Assembly (NCBI GenBank): GCA_028872015.1
Contig: JAGWLO010000027.1
Coordinates: 1-42,945, forward strand
Direction: 5' to 3'
Source: Burkholderiales bacterium
Lineage (GTDB): Bacteria > Pseudomonadota > Gammaproteobacteria > Burkholderiales > Burkholderiaceae_C
Length of the DNA stretch: 42,945 nucleotides
The notes beneath the pieces are model-generated. The model did no database searches. It was not told the DNA's origin and saw only the letters and a program-made list of their open reading frames with translations. The position numbers and the translations under genes are program-made. This document shows, in pieces, positions 35,844-42,945 of the stretch (the stretch's first letter is position 1; each line of letters begins with the position of its first letter).

Positions 35844-36473
35844 ATGAAGTGCCTTCTGGTCGACGACCATGCCCTGGTGCGCGACGCGCTGGCCCTGCTG
35901 ATCGCGGTCGAGCACCCCGGGGTGGACCTGCGCCATGCGGGCCGTCTGCGCGAGGCGCTGGCTGCGTTGCAGCGCGAGCCCGACGTCGAGCTCGTGCTGC
36001 TCGACCTGGCGCTGCCCGACAGCGAGGGCCTGGCGACGCTGGCAGCGCTGCGCCATGCAGCGCCTGTCGCGCGCACGGTGATCCTGTCGGCCGACGACCG
36101 CCCTGAGACCGTGCTCGCGGCCATCGAGGCCGGCGCGGCCGGCTTCATTCCCAAGGCCACCGAATCGCGGCAGCTGCGCCTGGCCCTGGGCACCGTGCTC
36201 GGCGGCGGCGTGTATGTGCCGGCGACGACCCTGGCGCAGCAGCCGCCGCCCGCAAACCAGCCCGCGTCGGCGGAGCGGCTGGGCCTGACGCCCCGTCAGG
36301 CCGAGGTGCTGTGGATGCTGATCGGGGGCCACAGCAACAAGCGGATCGCGCGTTCGCTGGCGCTGTCGCCGTCGACGGTGAAGTCCCACCTCGAAGCGAT
36401 CTTCGAACGCCTGCAGGTCAATTCGCGGACGCAGGCGGTGGTGGCGGCGGCGAGACTGGGACTGCGGCTTTGA
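35844..36473 (+). CDS. NarL/FixJ-type response regulator
   Basis: The 209-residue protein joins a receiver domain (phosphorylation site D54 in VLLDLALPDSEG, S82, K104) to a LuxR-type helix-turn-helix (about residues 147-205, LTPRQAEVLWMLIGGHSNKRIA). It should be a DNA-binding transcription factor activated by phosphorylation. The likely partner is the hybrid kinase on the opposite strand, with which it overlaps tail to tail by 56 bp. CAGAAT lies 9 nt before the ATG. Targets are unknown; the divergent lipoprotein gene is a candidate. Confidence 0.94.
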   Translation: MKCLLVDDHALVRDALALLIAVEHPGVDLRHAGRLREALAALQREPDVELVLLDLALPDSEGLATLAALRHAAPVARTVILSADDRPETVLAAIEAGAAGFIPKATESRQLRLALGTVLGGGVYVPATTLAQQPPPANQPASAERLGLTPRQAEVLWMLIGGHSNKRIARSLALSPSTVKSHLEAIFERLQVNSRTQAVVAAARLGLRL

Positions 36474-38796
36474 CGCCGTCGCTGGCGACCAGCCGGCGCA
36501 CGGCGGCCAGCAGCTCCTGCGGCGCGAAGGGCTTGTGCAGCACCGGCAGCCCGCTGTCGCGCAGGGTCCGCAGGTCGGCCGGCGCCGTGTCGCCGGTCAC
36601 GACAAGCACCGGCGTTGCGGGCAAGCGCGCCCGCAGCCGCCGCGCCACGGCCAGTCCGCTGCCGTCGGGCAGGCGCTGGTCGGTGATCAAGAGCTCAGGA
36701 CGGCCGACCTCGCCGTCGATCGCGGCGTCCGCGGCCGCCGCGCCGGCAAAGACGCTGACGCTGGCGCCCCAGCCGGCCAGGCGCAGGCGCATCGCCTCGC
36801 GCAGCTCGGGGTCGTCCTCGACCAGCCAGACCGCGAGCCCGCGCAGGTCAGGTGGCGGGGCGTCGGCGGCGACCGGGGCCGGGGCCTTGCGGCCGACGAG
36901 CGGCAGGGCGATGGCGAAGCAGCTGCCGCGCCCCGGCTGCGAACGCAGCGTCAGCGGTACGCCCAGCAGTGCGGCAGCGCGGCTGACCAGCGACAGGCCC
37001 AGCCCGACGCCGCGGGCCCGGTCGCGGGCCTGGTTGTCGAGTTGCACGAACTCCTCGAACACCAGCGACTGGCGGTCGATGGGAATTCCGACGCCGGTGT
37101 CCCAGACCTGGACCAGGACCTGCCCGCCGCGCCGGCGCGCGGACACCAGCACGCCGCCACGCTCGGTGTAGCGGACCGCGTTGCCGACCAGGTTGCGCAG
37201 GATCTGCTCCAGCAGCAAGGGGTCGGAGCGGACCTCGAGGGCCTCGGTCCGCAGCCGCAGCTCGATGCCCTTGCGGCGCGCGGCTTCCCGTTCGTCGCCC
37301 AGCACGGCCTGCAGCAGCGGTCGCAACGCCACTGCGGTGGTGCGGACCGGGACGACGCCGGCATCGAAGCGCGAGAGGTCGAGCAGGCCGTTGAGCAGCG
37401 CGTTGAGCGCATGGACCGAGTCGCCCAGCCGGTCCAGCACCCGGTGCGTCGGCGCCGGGAGCGGTTGGTCGCGCAGCAGGTCCGCCAGCAGGCCGATGCT
37501 GGCCACCGGTTGGCGCAAGTCGTGGCTCGCGGCGGCGAGGAAGCGCGACTTGGTCGCGTTGGCGGTGGCGAGCTCGGCCGTGCGGGCGGCGACCCGGCGC
37601 TCGAGTTCGGCCGCCTGACCCTCGACCGCATCGAGCGCGCCGACGAAGCGGTCGAGGACGGCCCAGGCGAAGATCAGCATCGCCACCGGGGTCGCGTACG
37701 GCGTCCAGTAGCTGTCCATCACCGAGCTCAGGCCGCGCAGGTAGAAGTAGTCGTGCACCGGGGCCAGGCACAGCTGGATCACGCCGAAGACCAGCGCCAG
37801 ACGCGTCGCGCCCGCCTCGCGCCGCGCGCCCAGCACCATGAGCCACAGCGAGGGCACGAGCGATGCGATCAGCAGCGGGTAGGTGACGACGCGCAGTGCC
37901 TGGATGGCGTCGAAGCGGCTGGCGACGAGGCCGACCGCCGCCAACAGCGGTGCGCCGACGTGCACGGCACGCCGGAAGCCGGCCCAGTCGCGGCCGGACC
38001 AGTCGAGGGCGAAGCGCGCCAGCAGCATCGCGCTGAGCACCTGCGCGAGGTAGAACAGCAGGTCGGCCGCGGGCGTATGGGTGGCGCTGCCGGTGCCGGT
38101 GTAGGCCACGTTGCGCACTGCGATCAGGAGCAGCAGGCCGGCGAAGGTGCCAAGCGCCCGCTCGCTGCGACGTCGCCACCAGATCGAAAGCATGAACAGC
38201 GCCAGGCCGACGCAGAAGACGTTCAGCGCCTGCGGCACCGTCACCGCCAGCGTGTAGGCCCGCAGATAGGCGGGCCGCAGCGCCTCATTGCTGCCGATCA
38301 GGATCGGCGACAGGCCGGCCCGGAGGTCGAACATCGCGTCGAGCTCGATCTCGTTGAGCCCTGCGCGCAGCAGCGACGGCGGCAGGTCGGCCCAGGTCAC
38401 GACCGGTGTGCTGCGATGACGGGCCGGACCGTCCAGCGGGGTGCCGTGGGTCCACGCGCCGTTGACCCACAGGGCATGGCGCGACGGCAGGCGCGCAGCC
38501 GTCAGCGCCCAGGGCACGGCCGGCACGGCGTCGAGCCGGAAGCGGATGCGGTAGCGCGCGCGGCCCGCATTGGGCAGGCCGTCCAGGGCCCAGGTATGCG
38601 GCAGCGACACCGTGCGCGGGGCCAGCCCGTCACGCAGGAACTCGGCGCTCTCGATGGGGACCAGCGACCCGGCGCCCGCTCGATCGCCGGTGGCGGTGTA
38701 GAGGACGAGCACGGCGAGCCCGAACGCGAACGCGATGCCGCCCAGGACGCGGGCCAGGTTCGAGGCGGGCAGCGCCGGCGCGTGCGAGGACGCCAT
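36418..38796 (-). CDS. Hybrid histidine kinase with 7TMR-DISM sensor
   Basis: The 792-residue protein has an N-terminal helix (about 15-33), an extracytoplasmic beta-rich DISMED2-like domain (about 45-165), a 7TM region (about 180-382), a short coiled coil, and a histidine kinase core with H425 (ASHDLRQPVASIGLL). N and G boxes are EQILRNLVGNAVRYT, VWDTGVGIP and GVGLGLSLV. A receiver follows (about 655-775) with D706 in ITDQRLPDGSG, then a Pro-rich tail. DISM sensors often bind carbohydrates, but the ligand is unknown here. I start at MASSHAPALP; MPAMASS three codons earlier is equally possible. It converges on the response regulator gene with a 56-bp overlap. Confidence 0.93.
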   Translation of the reverse strand: MASSHAPALPASNLARVLGGIAFAFGLAVLVLYTATGDRAGAGSLVPIESAEFLRDGLAPRTVSLPHTWALDGLPNAGRARYRIRFRLDAVPAVPWALTAARLPSRHALWVNGAWTHGTPLDGPARHRSTPVVTWADLPPSLLRAGLNEIELDAMFDLRAGLSPILIGSNEALRPAYLRAYTLAVTVPQALNVFCVGLALFMLSIWWRRRSERALGTFAGLLLLIAVRNVAYTGTGSATHTPAADLLFYLAQVLSAMLLARFALDWSGRDWAGFRRAVHVGAPLLAAVGLVASRFDAIQALRVVTYPLLIASLVPSLWLMVLGARREAGATRLALVFGVIQLCLAPVHDYFYLRGLSSVMDSYWTPYATPVAMLIFAWAVLDRFVGALDAVEGQAAELERRVAARTAELATANATKSRFLAAASHDLRQPVASIGLLADLLRDQPLPAPTHRVLDRLGDSVHALNALLNGLLDLSRFDAGVVPVRTTAVALRPLLQAVLGDEREAARRKGIELRLRTEALEVRSDPLLLEQILRNLVGNAVRYTERGGVLVSARRRGGQVLVQVWDTGVGIPIDRQSLVFEEFVQLDNQARDRARGVGLGLSLVSRAAALLGVPLTLRSQPGRGSCFAIALPLVGRKAPAPVAADAPPPDLRGLAVWLVEDDPELREAMRLRLAGWGASVSVFAGAAAADAAIDGEVGRPELLITDQRLPDGSGLAVARRLRARLPATPVLVVTGDTAPADLRTLRDSGLPVLHKPFAPQELLAAVRRLVASDGVKAAVPVSPPPPPPASAN

Positions 38797-38868
38797 GGCG
38801 GGCATTCTGCGCCGCGGTGGCCCGGCCGCGGCCCGGTCGAATGGGGGAAGCCGGTGGCAGGCGGCTCC

Positions 38869-38874
38869 TAGAAT
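38869..38874 (+). promoter_or_regulatory. Possible -10 element of mpl
   Basis: TAGAAT lies 7 nt before the mpl ATG, the same hexamer and distance as at gpmA. A transcript from it would be leaderless or nearly so. No matching -35 is evident. Confidence 0.4.
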
Positions 38875-38881
38875 GCCCCGC

Positions 38882-40267
38882 ATGCACCTCCACATCCTCG
38901 GCATCTGCGGCACCTTCATGGGCGGCCTGGCGGCGCTGGCGCGCGAGGCCGGGCACCGCGTGACCGGCTGCGATGCCGGCGTCTACCCGCCAATGAGCGA
39001 GCAGCTGCAGGCGCTGGGCATCGAGCTCATCGAAGGCTTCGGTGCCGAGCAGCTGGCGATCGCGCCCGACGTGTTCGTGGTGGGCAACGTGGTCAGCCGC
39101 GGCAACCCGCTGATGGAGGCCATCCTCGACGCCGGGGTTCCCTACACCAGCGGGCCGCAATGGCTGGCCGAACAGGTCCTGCAGCCGCGCCATGTGCTGG
39201 CCGTGGCCGGCACCCACGGCAAGACCACCACGACCGCGATGCTGGCCTGGATCCTCGAGCAGGCGGGGCTGGCGCCGGGCTTCCTGGTCGGCGGCGTGCC
39301 GCTGAACTTCGGCACGTCGGCGCGCCTGGGCGGTGGCATGCCGCGCAGCCCGTTCGTGATCGAGGCCGACGAGTACGACACCGCGCTGTTCGACAAGCGC
39401 AGCAAGTTCGTCCACTACCGGCCGCGCACCGCGATCCTGAACAACCTCGAGCTCGACCACGCCGACATCTTTCCCGACCTGGCCGCCATCGAGACCCAGT
39501 TCCACCACCTCGTGCGCACCGTGCCTGCGACCGGCCGGCTCATCGTCAACGCGCGCGACGCGGCGCTGGCGCGCGTGCTGGCGCGCGGCTGCTGGAGCGA
39601 GGTGCAGCGCTTCGGCACCAAGCGCGAGGAGCCGGGCGGGCTGTGCGCGCGCGGCGACGCGCAGGCCTTCGACGTGCTGCGCGGCAGCCTGCGGCTGGGC
39701 CGCGTCGAGTGGAGCCTGCTGGGCGAGCACAACCAGCTGAACGCGCTGGCCGCGATCGGTGCGGCCGAGCACGTGGGCGTGGCGCCCGAGGCGGCCTGCG
39801 CCGCACTGGCCGGCTTCCGCAACGTGCGCCGGCGCATGGAGCTGCGCGGCCAGGCCGCGGGCGTGCAGGTGTGGGACGACTTCGCGCACCACCCCAGCGC
39901 CATGCGCAGCACCATCGACGGCCTGCGCCGCAAGCTCTTGCAGGACAGCGCCGCCAGCGGCCGGCCGCAGCGCATCCTGGCCGTGTTCGAGCCGCGCTCC
40001 AACACCATGAAGCTGGGCACCATGAAGGCCCAGCTGCCGTGGGCGCTGGAAGGCGCCGACCTCTCGTTCTGCCTGCAGGGCGACTACGGCTGGAGCGCAC
40101 GCGAGGCGCTGGCGCCGCTGGGGCGCAGCGCCGTCGTCGCCGACACGGTGGAGGCGCTGGTGGCCGCCGTGGCGCGCGTGGCGCAGCCGGGCGACCACGT
40201 GCTGTGCATGAGCAACGGCAGCTTCGGCGGCCTGCACGCCCGGCTGCTGGCGGCCCTGGCCGCGTAG
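38882..40267 (+). CDS. mpl: UDP-N-acetylmuramate:L-alanyl-gamma-D-glutamyl-meso-diaminopimelate ligase
   Basis: Mpl reattaches recovered murein tripeptide to UDP-MurNAc in peptidoglycan recycling. The 461-residue protein has the N-terminal HILGICGTFMGGLAALAREAG motif of the family, the ATP loop GTHGKTTT (residues 110-117), EADEYDTALFDKRSKF, NNLELDHADIFPD, LGEHNQLNALAAI, and DDFAHHPSAMRSTIDGLR. All Mur ligase blocks are present. The ATG at 38882 begins exactly at the family N-terminus. It is divergent from the hybrid kinase gene, 85 bp away, and its end faces the metalloprotease gene. Confidence 0.97.
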   Translation: MHLHILGICGTFMGGLAALAREAGHRVTGCDAGVYPPMSEQLQALGIELIEGFGAEQLAIAPDVFVVGNVVSRGNPLMEAILDAGVPYTSGPQWLAEQVLQPRHVLAVAGTHGKTTTTAMLAWILEQAGLAPGFLVGGVPLNFGTSARLGGGMPRSPFVIEADEYDTALFDKRSKFVHYRPRTAILNNLELDHADIFPDLAAIETQFHHLVRTVPATGRLIVNARDAALARVLARGCWSEVQRFGTKREEPGGLCARGDAQAFDVLRGSLRLGRVEWSLLGEHNQLNALAAIGAAEHVGVAPEAACAALAGFRNVRRRMELRGQAAGVQVWDDFAHHPSAMRSTIDGLRRKLLQDSAASGRPQRILAVFEPRSNTMKLGTMKAQLPWALEGADLSFCLQGDYGWSAREALAPLGRSAVVADTVEALVAAVARVAQPGDHVLCMSNGSFGGLHARLLAALAA

Positions 40268-40325
40268 CGCCGGAGCAGCAGCGGCAGCAGGGCTGGGCGC
40301 CGCGCCGGGCCGAGGCCTGCGCCGC

Positions 40326-42945
40326 TCAGCTGCTGCGGATCACCGTCGCGCGCAGCGATTCGGTCAGCGCCGACAACGCGTCCTGCAGGTGGGCGCGGTT
40401 CTCCACCGACAGGCCGCCGCGCGCCAGCGCCTGGCGCAGCTGCTGCTGCAGCGCCACCGCGTGCAGCCGCGCCAGGCTCAGCGCATCGGCCGGCAGCGCC
40501 GGCGAGGGCCGGGTCAGCATCGCCTGCAGGCGCTTGAGGTACTCGCGCTGCAGGTTGCGGCGCAGCGGATCGATCGGGCGGCCGGTCTTGAGCTCGCTCC
40601 ACACCGCGTCCTGCAGCGTGCCGTAGACCTCGTCGAGCGAGATCGCGCGGGCGCGCTGCGCCGCCGGCAGGTAGTTGGGCAGGTCGAGCAGGCGCTGCGC
40701 CGTGCCGGCGTCGAGCAGCCGGTCGAGCGCCGCGCCCTGCAGCTGCAGCACCAGCCGCGGCACCGACAGCGGGCCGGGGCGCGCGAACTCGATGTAGTCG
40801 GGCGTGACGTCGGCCAGGAACTCGGGCTTGAAGCGGAAGCTCTCGCTGCTGAACACCCGCTCGGCCAGGAAGCGCAGGGCCTGGCGCTGCTGCGCCGGCG
40901 GCACCGGGCGGAAGCCCGGCTTGCCGCTGCCGGGCAGGTCGCGGTCGATGCTCATGCCGCCCACGTACTTGGCCGCCAGCTCGGGCAGCCCGGCCACCTG
41001 GCGCAGGCCGGCCAGCACGCTGCGGCGCAGCCGCTCGGCGCCGTCGCCGGGCTGCGGGCCGCGCTGCTGCACGCGCGCCCACAGCTCCTCGGACAGCGCG
41101 AAGCGCCGCTCGTACCAGGCCAGCGGGTCGTCGCCGAGGTCGAAGCGGTTGATCAGCGGGTCGAGCCCGGCGTTGCCGCCGTAGCCGCCGGCGTCGCCGT
41201 CGTCGCCGAACACCAGGCGCGGGTCGCTGCGGCTGCGCTCGGCGATGCGCCGGAGCTCCTCGCGCTCATGCCCGGCGTCCAGCGGCTTGTAGCCGTACTC
41301 GATGGCCCAGTAGTCGTAGGGCCCCAGGCCCGTCATCACCGGCTCGCCCTTGCGCTCGCCCTTCAGCGGCAGGTTGAAGGGGTTGTAGTCCATCACCGAG
41401 CCCGAGATGCCGTTGGCCTGGTCGTAGCCCCGGTCGCGCAACTCGGCCGGCGTGACGACGGTGGAGGCCTTGAAGTTGTGGCGCAGCCCCAGCGTGTGGC
41501 CCACCTCGTGCGTGATCACGGCCTTGACGTAGGCCTGGGCGAAGGCCTCGGCCTCGGGGCTGTCGGGCGCCAGGTCGCCGCGCGCCTCGAGCATGTCGCG
41601 CGCGAAGTCGAGCTCGTTCGCGCCCGCGGCGGCGTAGCTGCAGCCCGGCGGGTTGGTCGACGACCACAGCGCGGCGAAGGCCGCGCCCACCTTGTCGGCG
41701 GCGCTGGCCGACAGGCCCAGGCTGTCCAGGTCTTCGTGCACCAGGCGCCGCGCGCCGCGGCCGAAGACGTCGCTCATGCCGATGTCGGCGTCCAGGATCT
41801 CGCCCGTGCGCGGGTCGCTGTCGGAGGGGCCGATGGCGAAGCCCACGTCGGCGCCGACGAACCAGCGCACGGACGCGTGCTCGGCATCCATGTCGTCGAA
41901 GCCGGCGTCCTCGCCCTGCTGGTGCACCACGATCGCGTTCTTGAAGCCGATGCGCTCGAAGGCCTGGTTCCACACCAGGATGCCGGCGCGGATGCTGGCC
42001 CGGTAGCGCTCGGGGATGTTCTTGTCCAGCCAGTAGGTGATGGGCTTGACGGGCTCGGACAGGGCCGCCGCCGGGTCCTTCTTCTCGAGCCGCCAGCGCC
42101 GGATCAGGTGCACGCGCGGGTTGGCGCGCAGGTCGTCGGAGAGATCGGTGTAGCTGTCGGTGAAGTAGCCCACGCGCGGGTCGGCCGCGCGCGCCGGCAT
42201 GGGCTGGGCCGGCAGGGCGCGGAAGTTGTAGACGAAGCCCACGAACAGGCTGCGCGGGTCGGGCGTGGTCGAGGGCAGGTGCACCGGGGAGGGTGTCGCC
42301 CCGGGCGGCAGCACGGGCGGCGCCGGGATGCGCGGCACCGCGTAGTGCACCTGGGCCGACAGCGTGGTGAGCTCGGTGTCGGCGCGCGCGCTCTCAAAGA
42401 ACGAGTTCGTGCGGTCGGCCCCGAAAGGCAGCCGGTACGCGGCTTCCAGCGCGGTGCTGTAGCCGGCCAGGTCGCCGAGCAGGAAGCTCGCATCCACCAG
42501 CACCGCCCGGCCCTGCGGCGCCTCGGCGCTGGCCAGCGGCGCGCTGCCGATGAGGCTGTCGCTGAAGCCCTCGCGCACGGCATGGGCGGCGGCGCGGTCG
42601 CGGTCGGCGCGGAAGCCTTCCTGCAGCGCCACCAGCTGCAGGTGGTTGCCGATGCGGCGGAACTCGACCAGCCAGTGCGGGCCCATCTGGCTGGCGTACA
42701 GGCCGCGCTCGCCCACCGACGAGGCGACGTTGACCGAGAACAGCATCGGCTGGCCGATGCGCCCGGGCGCGATCTCGAGCCAGACCTTCTCGTCCTTGCG
42801 CCACACCGGCACGAAGCCGTCCTGGCGCTGGGCGCCCTTGATCACCTCGGCAAACGGCCTGGGGGCGCCGGGTTCGGGCTTGGCCGCGGCCGAAGCGGCA
42901 GCGGCCGGCGCCGAAGCCGCCGCGGCCACCGCGGCGGCCGGCGCC
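40326..42945 (-). CDS. Zinc-dependent metalloprotease (DUF5117/DUF4953-like), N-terminus beyond window
   Basis: More than 870 codons are in the window and the reading frame is still open at the right edge, so the start and any signal peptide are missing. The zinc motif HEVGHTLGLRHNF (HExxHxxGxxH type), followed by the SVMDYNPF Met-turn, makes it a metzincin-like peptidase. The upstream DMDAEHASVRWF region is typical of the large bacterial family containing DUF5117 and DUF4953. The visible N-terminus is an alanine-rich stretch consistent with an export region or linker. The protein is probably secreted or periplasmic. Substrate is unknown. It converges on mpl with a 58-bp gap. Confidence 0.92.
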   Translation of the reverse strand, partial: APAAAVAAAASAPAAAASAAAKPEPGAPRPFAEVIKGAQRQDGFVPVWRKDEKVWLEIAPGRIGQPMLFSVNVASSVGERGLYASQMGPHWLVEFRRIGNHLQLVALQEGFRADRDRAAAHAVREGFSDSLIGSAPLASAEAPQGRAVLVDASFLLGDLAGYSTALEAAYRLPFGADRTNSFFESARADTELTTLSAQVHYAVPRIPAPPVLPPGATPSPVHLPSTTPDPRSLFVGFVYNFRALPAQPMPARAADPRVGYFTDSYTDLSDDLRANPRVHLIRRWRLEKKDPAAALSEPVKPITYWLDKNIPERYRASIRAGILVWNQAFERIGFKNAIVVHQQGEDAGFDDMDAEHASVRWFVGADVGFAIGPSDSDPRTGEILDADIGMSDVFGRGARRLVHEDLDSLGLSASAADKVGAAFAALWSSTNPPGCSYAAAGANELDFARDMLEARGDLAPDSPEAEAFAQAYVKAVITHEVGHTLGLRHNFKASTVVTPAELRDRGYDQANGISGSVMDYNPFNLPLKGERKGEPVMTGLGPYDYWAIEYGYKPLDAGHEREELRRIAERSRSDPRLVFGDDGDAGGYGGNAGLDPLINRFDLGDDPLAWYERRFALSEELWARVQQRGPQPGDGAERLRRSVLAGLRQVAGLPELAAKYVGGMSIDRDLPGSGKPGFRPVPPAQQRQALRFLAERVFSSESFRFKPEFLADVTPDYIEFARPGPLSVPRLVLQLQGAALDRLLDAGTAQRLLDLPNYLPAAQRARAISLDEVYGTLQDAVWSELKTGRPIDPLRRNLQREYLKRLQAMLTRPSPALPADALSLARLHAVALQQQLRQALARGGLSVENRAHLQDALSALTESLRATVIRSS

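Overview
The window reads as ordinary, very GC-rich chromosomal DNA from a betaproteobacterium, most likely of the order Burkholderiales (Leptothrix/Rubrivivax/Methylibium-like). The evidence is family-level sequence similarity plus gene orders familiar from that group: the aa3 oxidase cluster with DUF2244, DUF2909 and DUF2970 members, comF-trmL-gpsA-secB-grxC-rhodanese-gpmA, yqgE-ruvX-pyrR-pyrB-pyrC', and rubredoxin-pilGHIJ-chpA next to thiD-hemL. I see no rRNA, tRNA, CRISPR array, insertion sequence, prophage or attachment site, and no gene-free stretch longer than 300 bases.

Layout. 1-7100: a cytochrome c oxidase operon on the minus strand (DUF2244, coxB with a fused cytochrome c domain, coxA, a 38-residue membrane peptide, cox11, DUF2970, coxC, then SURF1 and a truncated SCO-like protein), with one plus-strand DUF2909 gene inserted. 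7250-12570: a BioC-like methyltransferase divergent from comF and trmL, then gpsA, secB, grxC and a membrane rhodanese on the minus strand, and gpmA on the plus strand. 12555-19290: a degenerate HD-GYP protein, then a tightly packed seven-gene minus-strand operon joining yqgE and ruvX to pyrR, pyrB and a catalytically dead dihydroorotase (pyrC'), followed by an acyltransferase and an archaeal-type PRPP synthetase homologue. 19323-20813: a DNA photolyase. 20854-32276: a Pil-Chp (twitching chemosensory) cluster on the minus strand, rubredoxin-pilG-pilH-pilI-pilJ-chpA, followed by a GAF-GGDEF diguanylate cyclase. 32449-34698: thiD and hemL on the plus strand. 34751-38796: a lipoprotein, a NarL-type response regulator and a 7TM hybrid histidine kinase whose gene overlaps the regulator tail to tail. 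38882-42945: mpl and a truncated large zinc metalloprotease.

How the genes work together. The first block builds and copper-loads the terminal oxidase. The pyr block makes carbamoyl aspartate, and its inactive PyrC' is expected to be a structural partner of PyrB, as in Pseudomonas. The Pil-Chp block should control type IV pilus motility, with a cyclic-di-GMP enzyme at its end and a second, degenerate cyclic-di-GMP-family protein upstream in the window. The regulator/kinase/lipoprotein group looks like a separate sensory module whose signal cannot be read from sequence.

I found no convincing wholly new system. The most unusual signals are small: a recurring A/T-rich hexamer 6-8 nt before ATG codons, suggesting leaderless transcripts; two-component genes overlapping by 56 bp in convergent orientation; degenerate HD-GYP and dihydroorotase active sites; and a possible coupled leader peptide. 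Gene starts were chosen by eye from overlaps, Shine-Dalgarno sequences and family N-termini.
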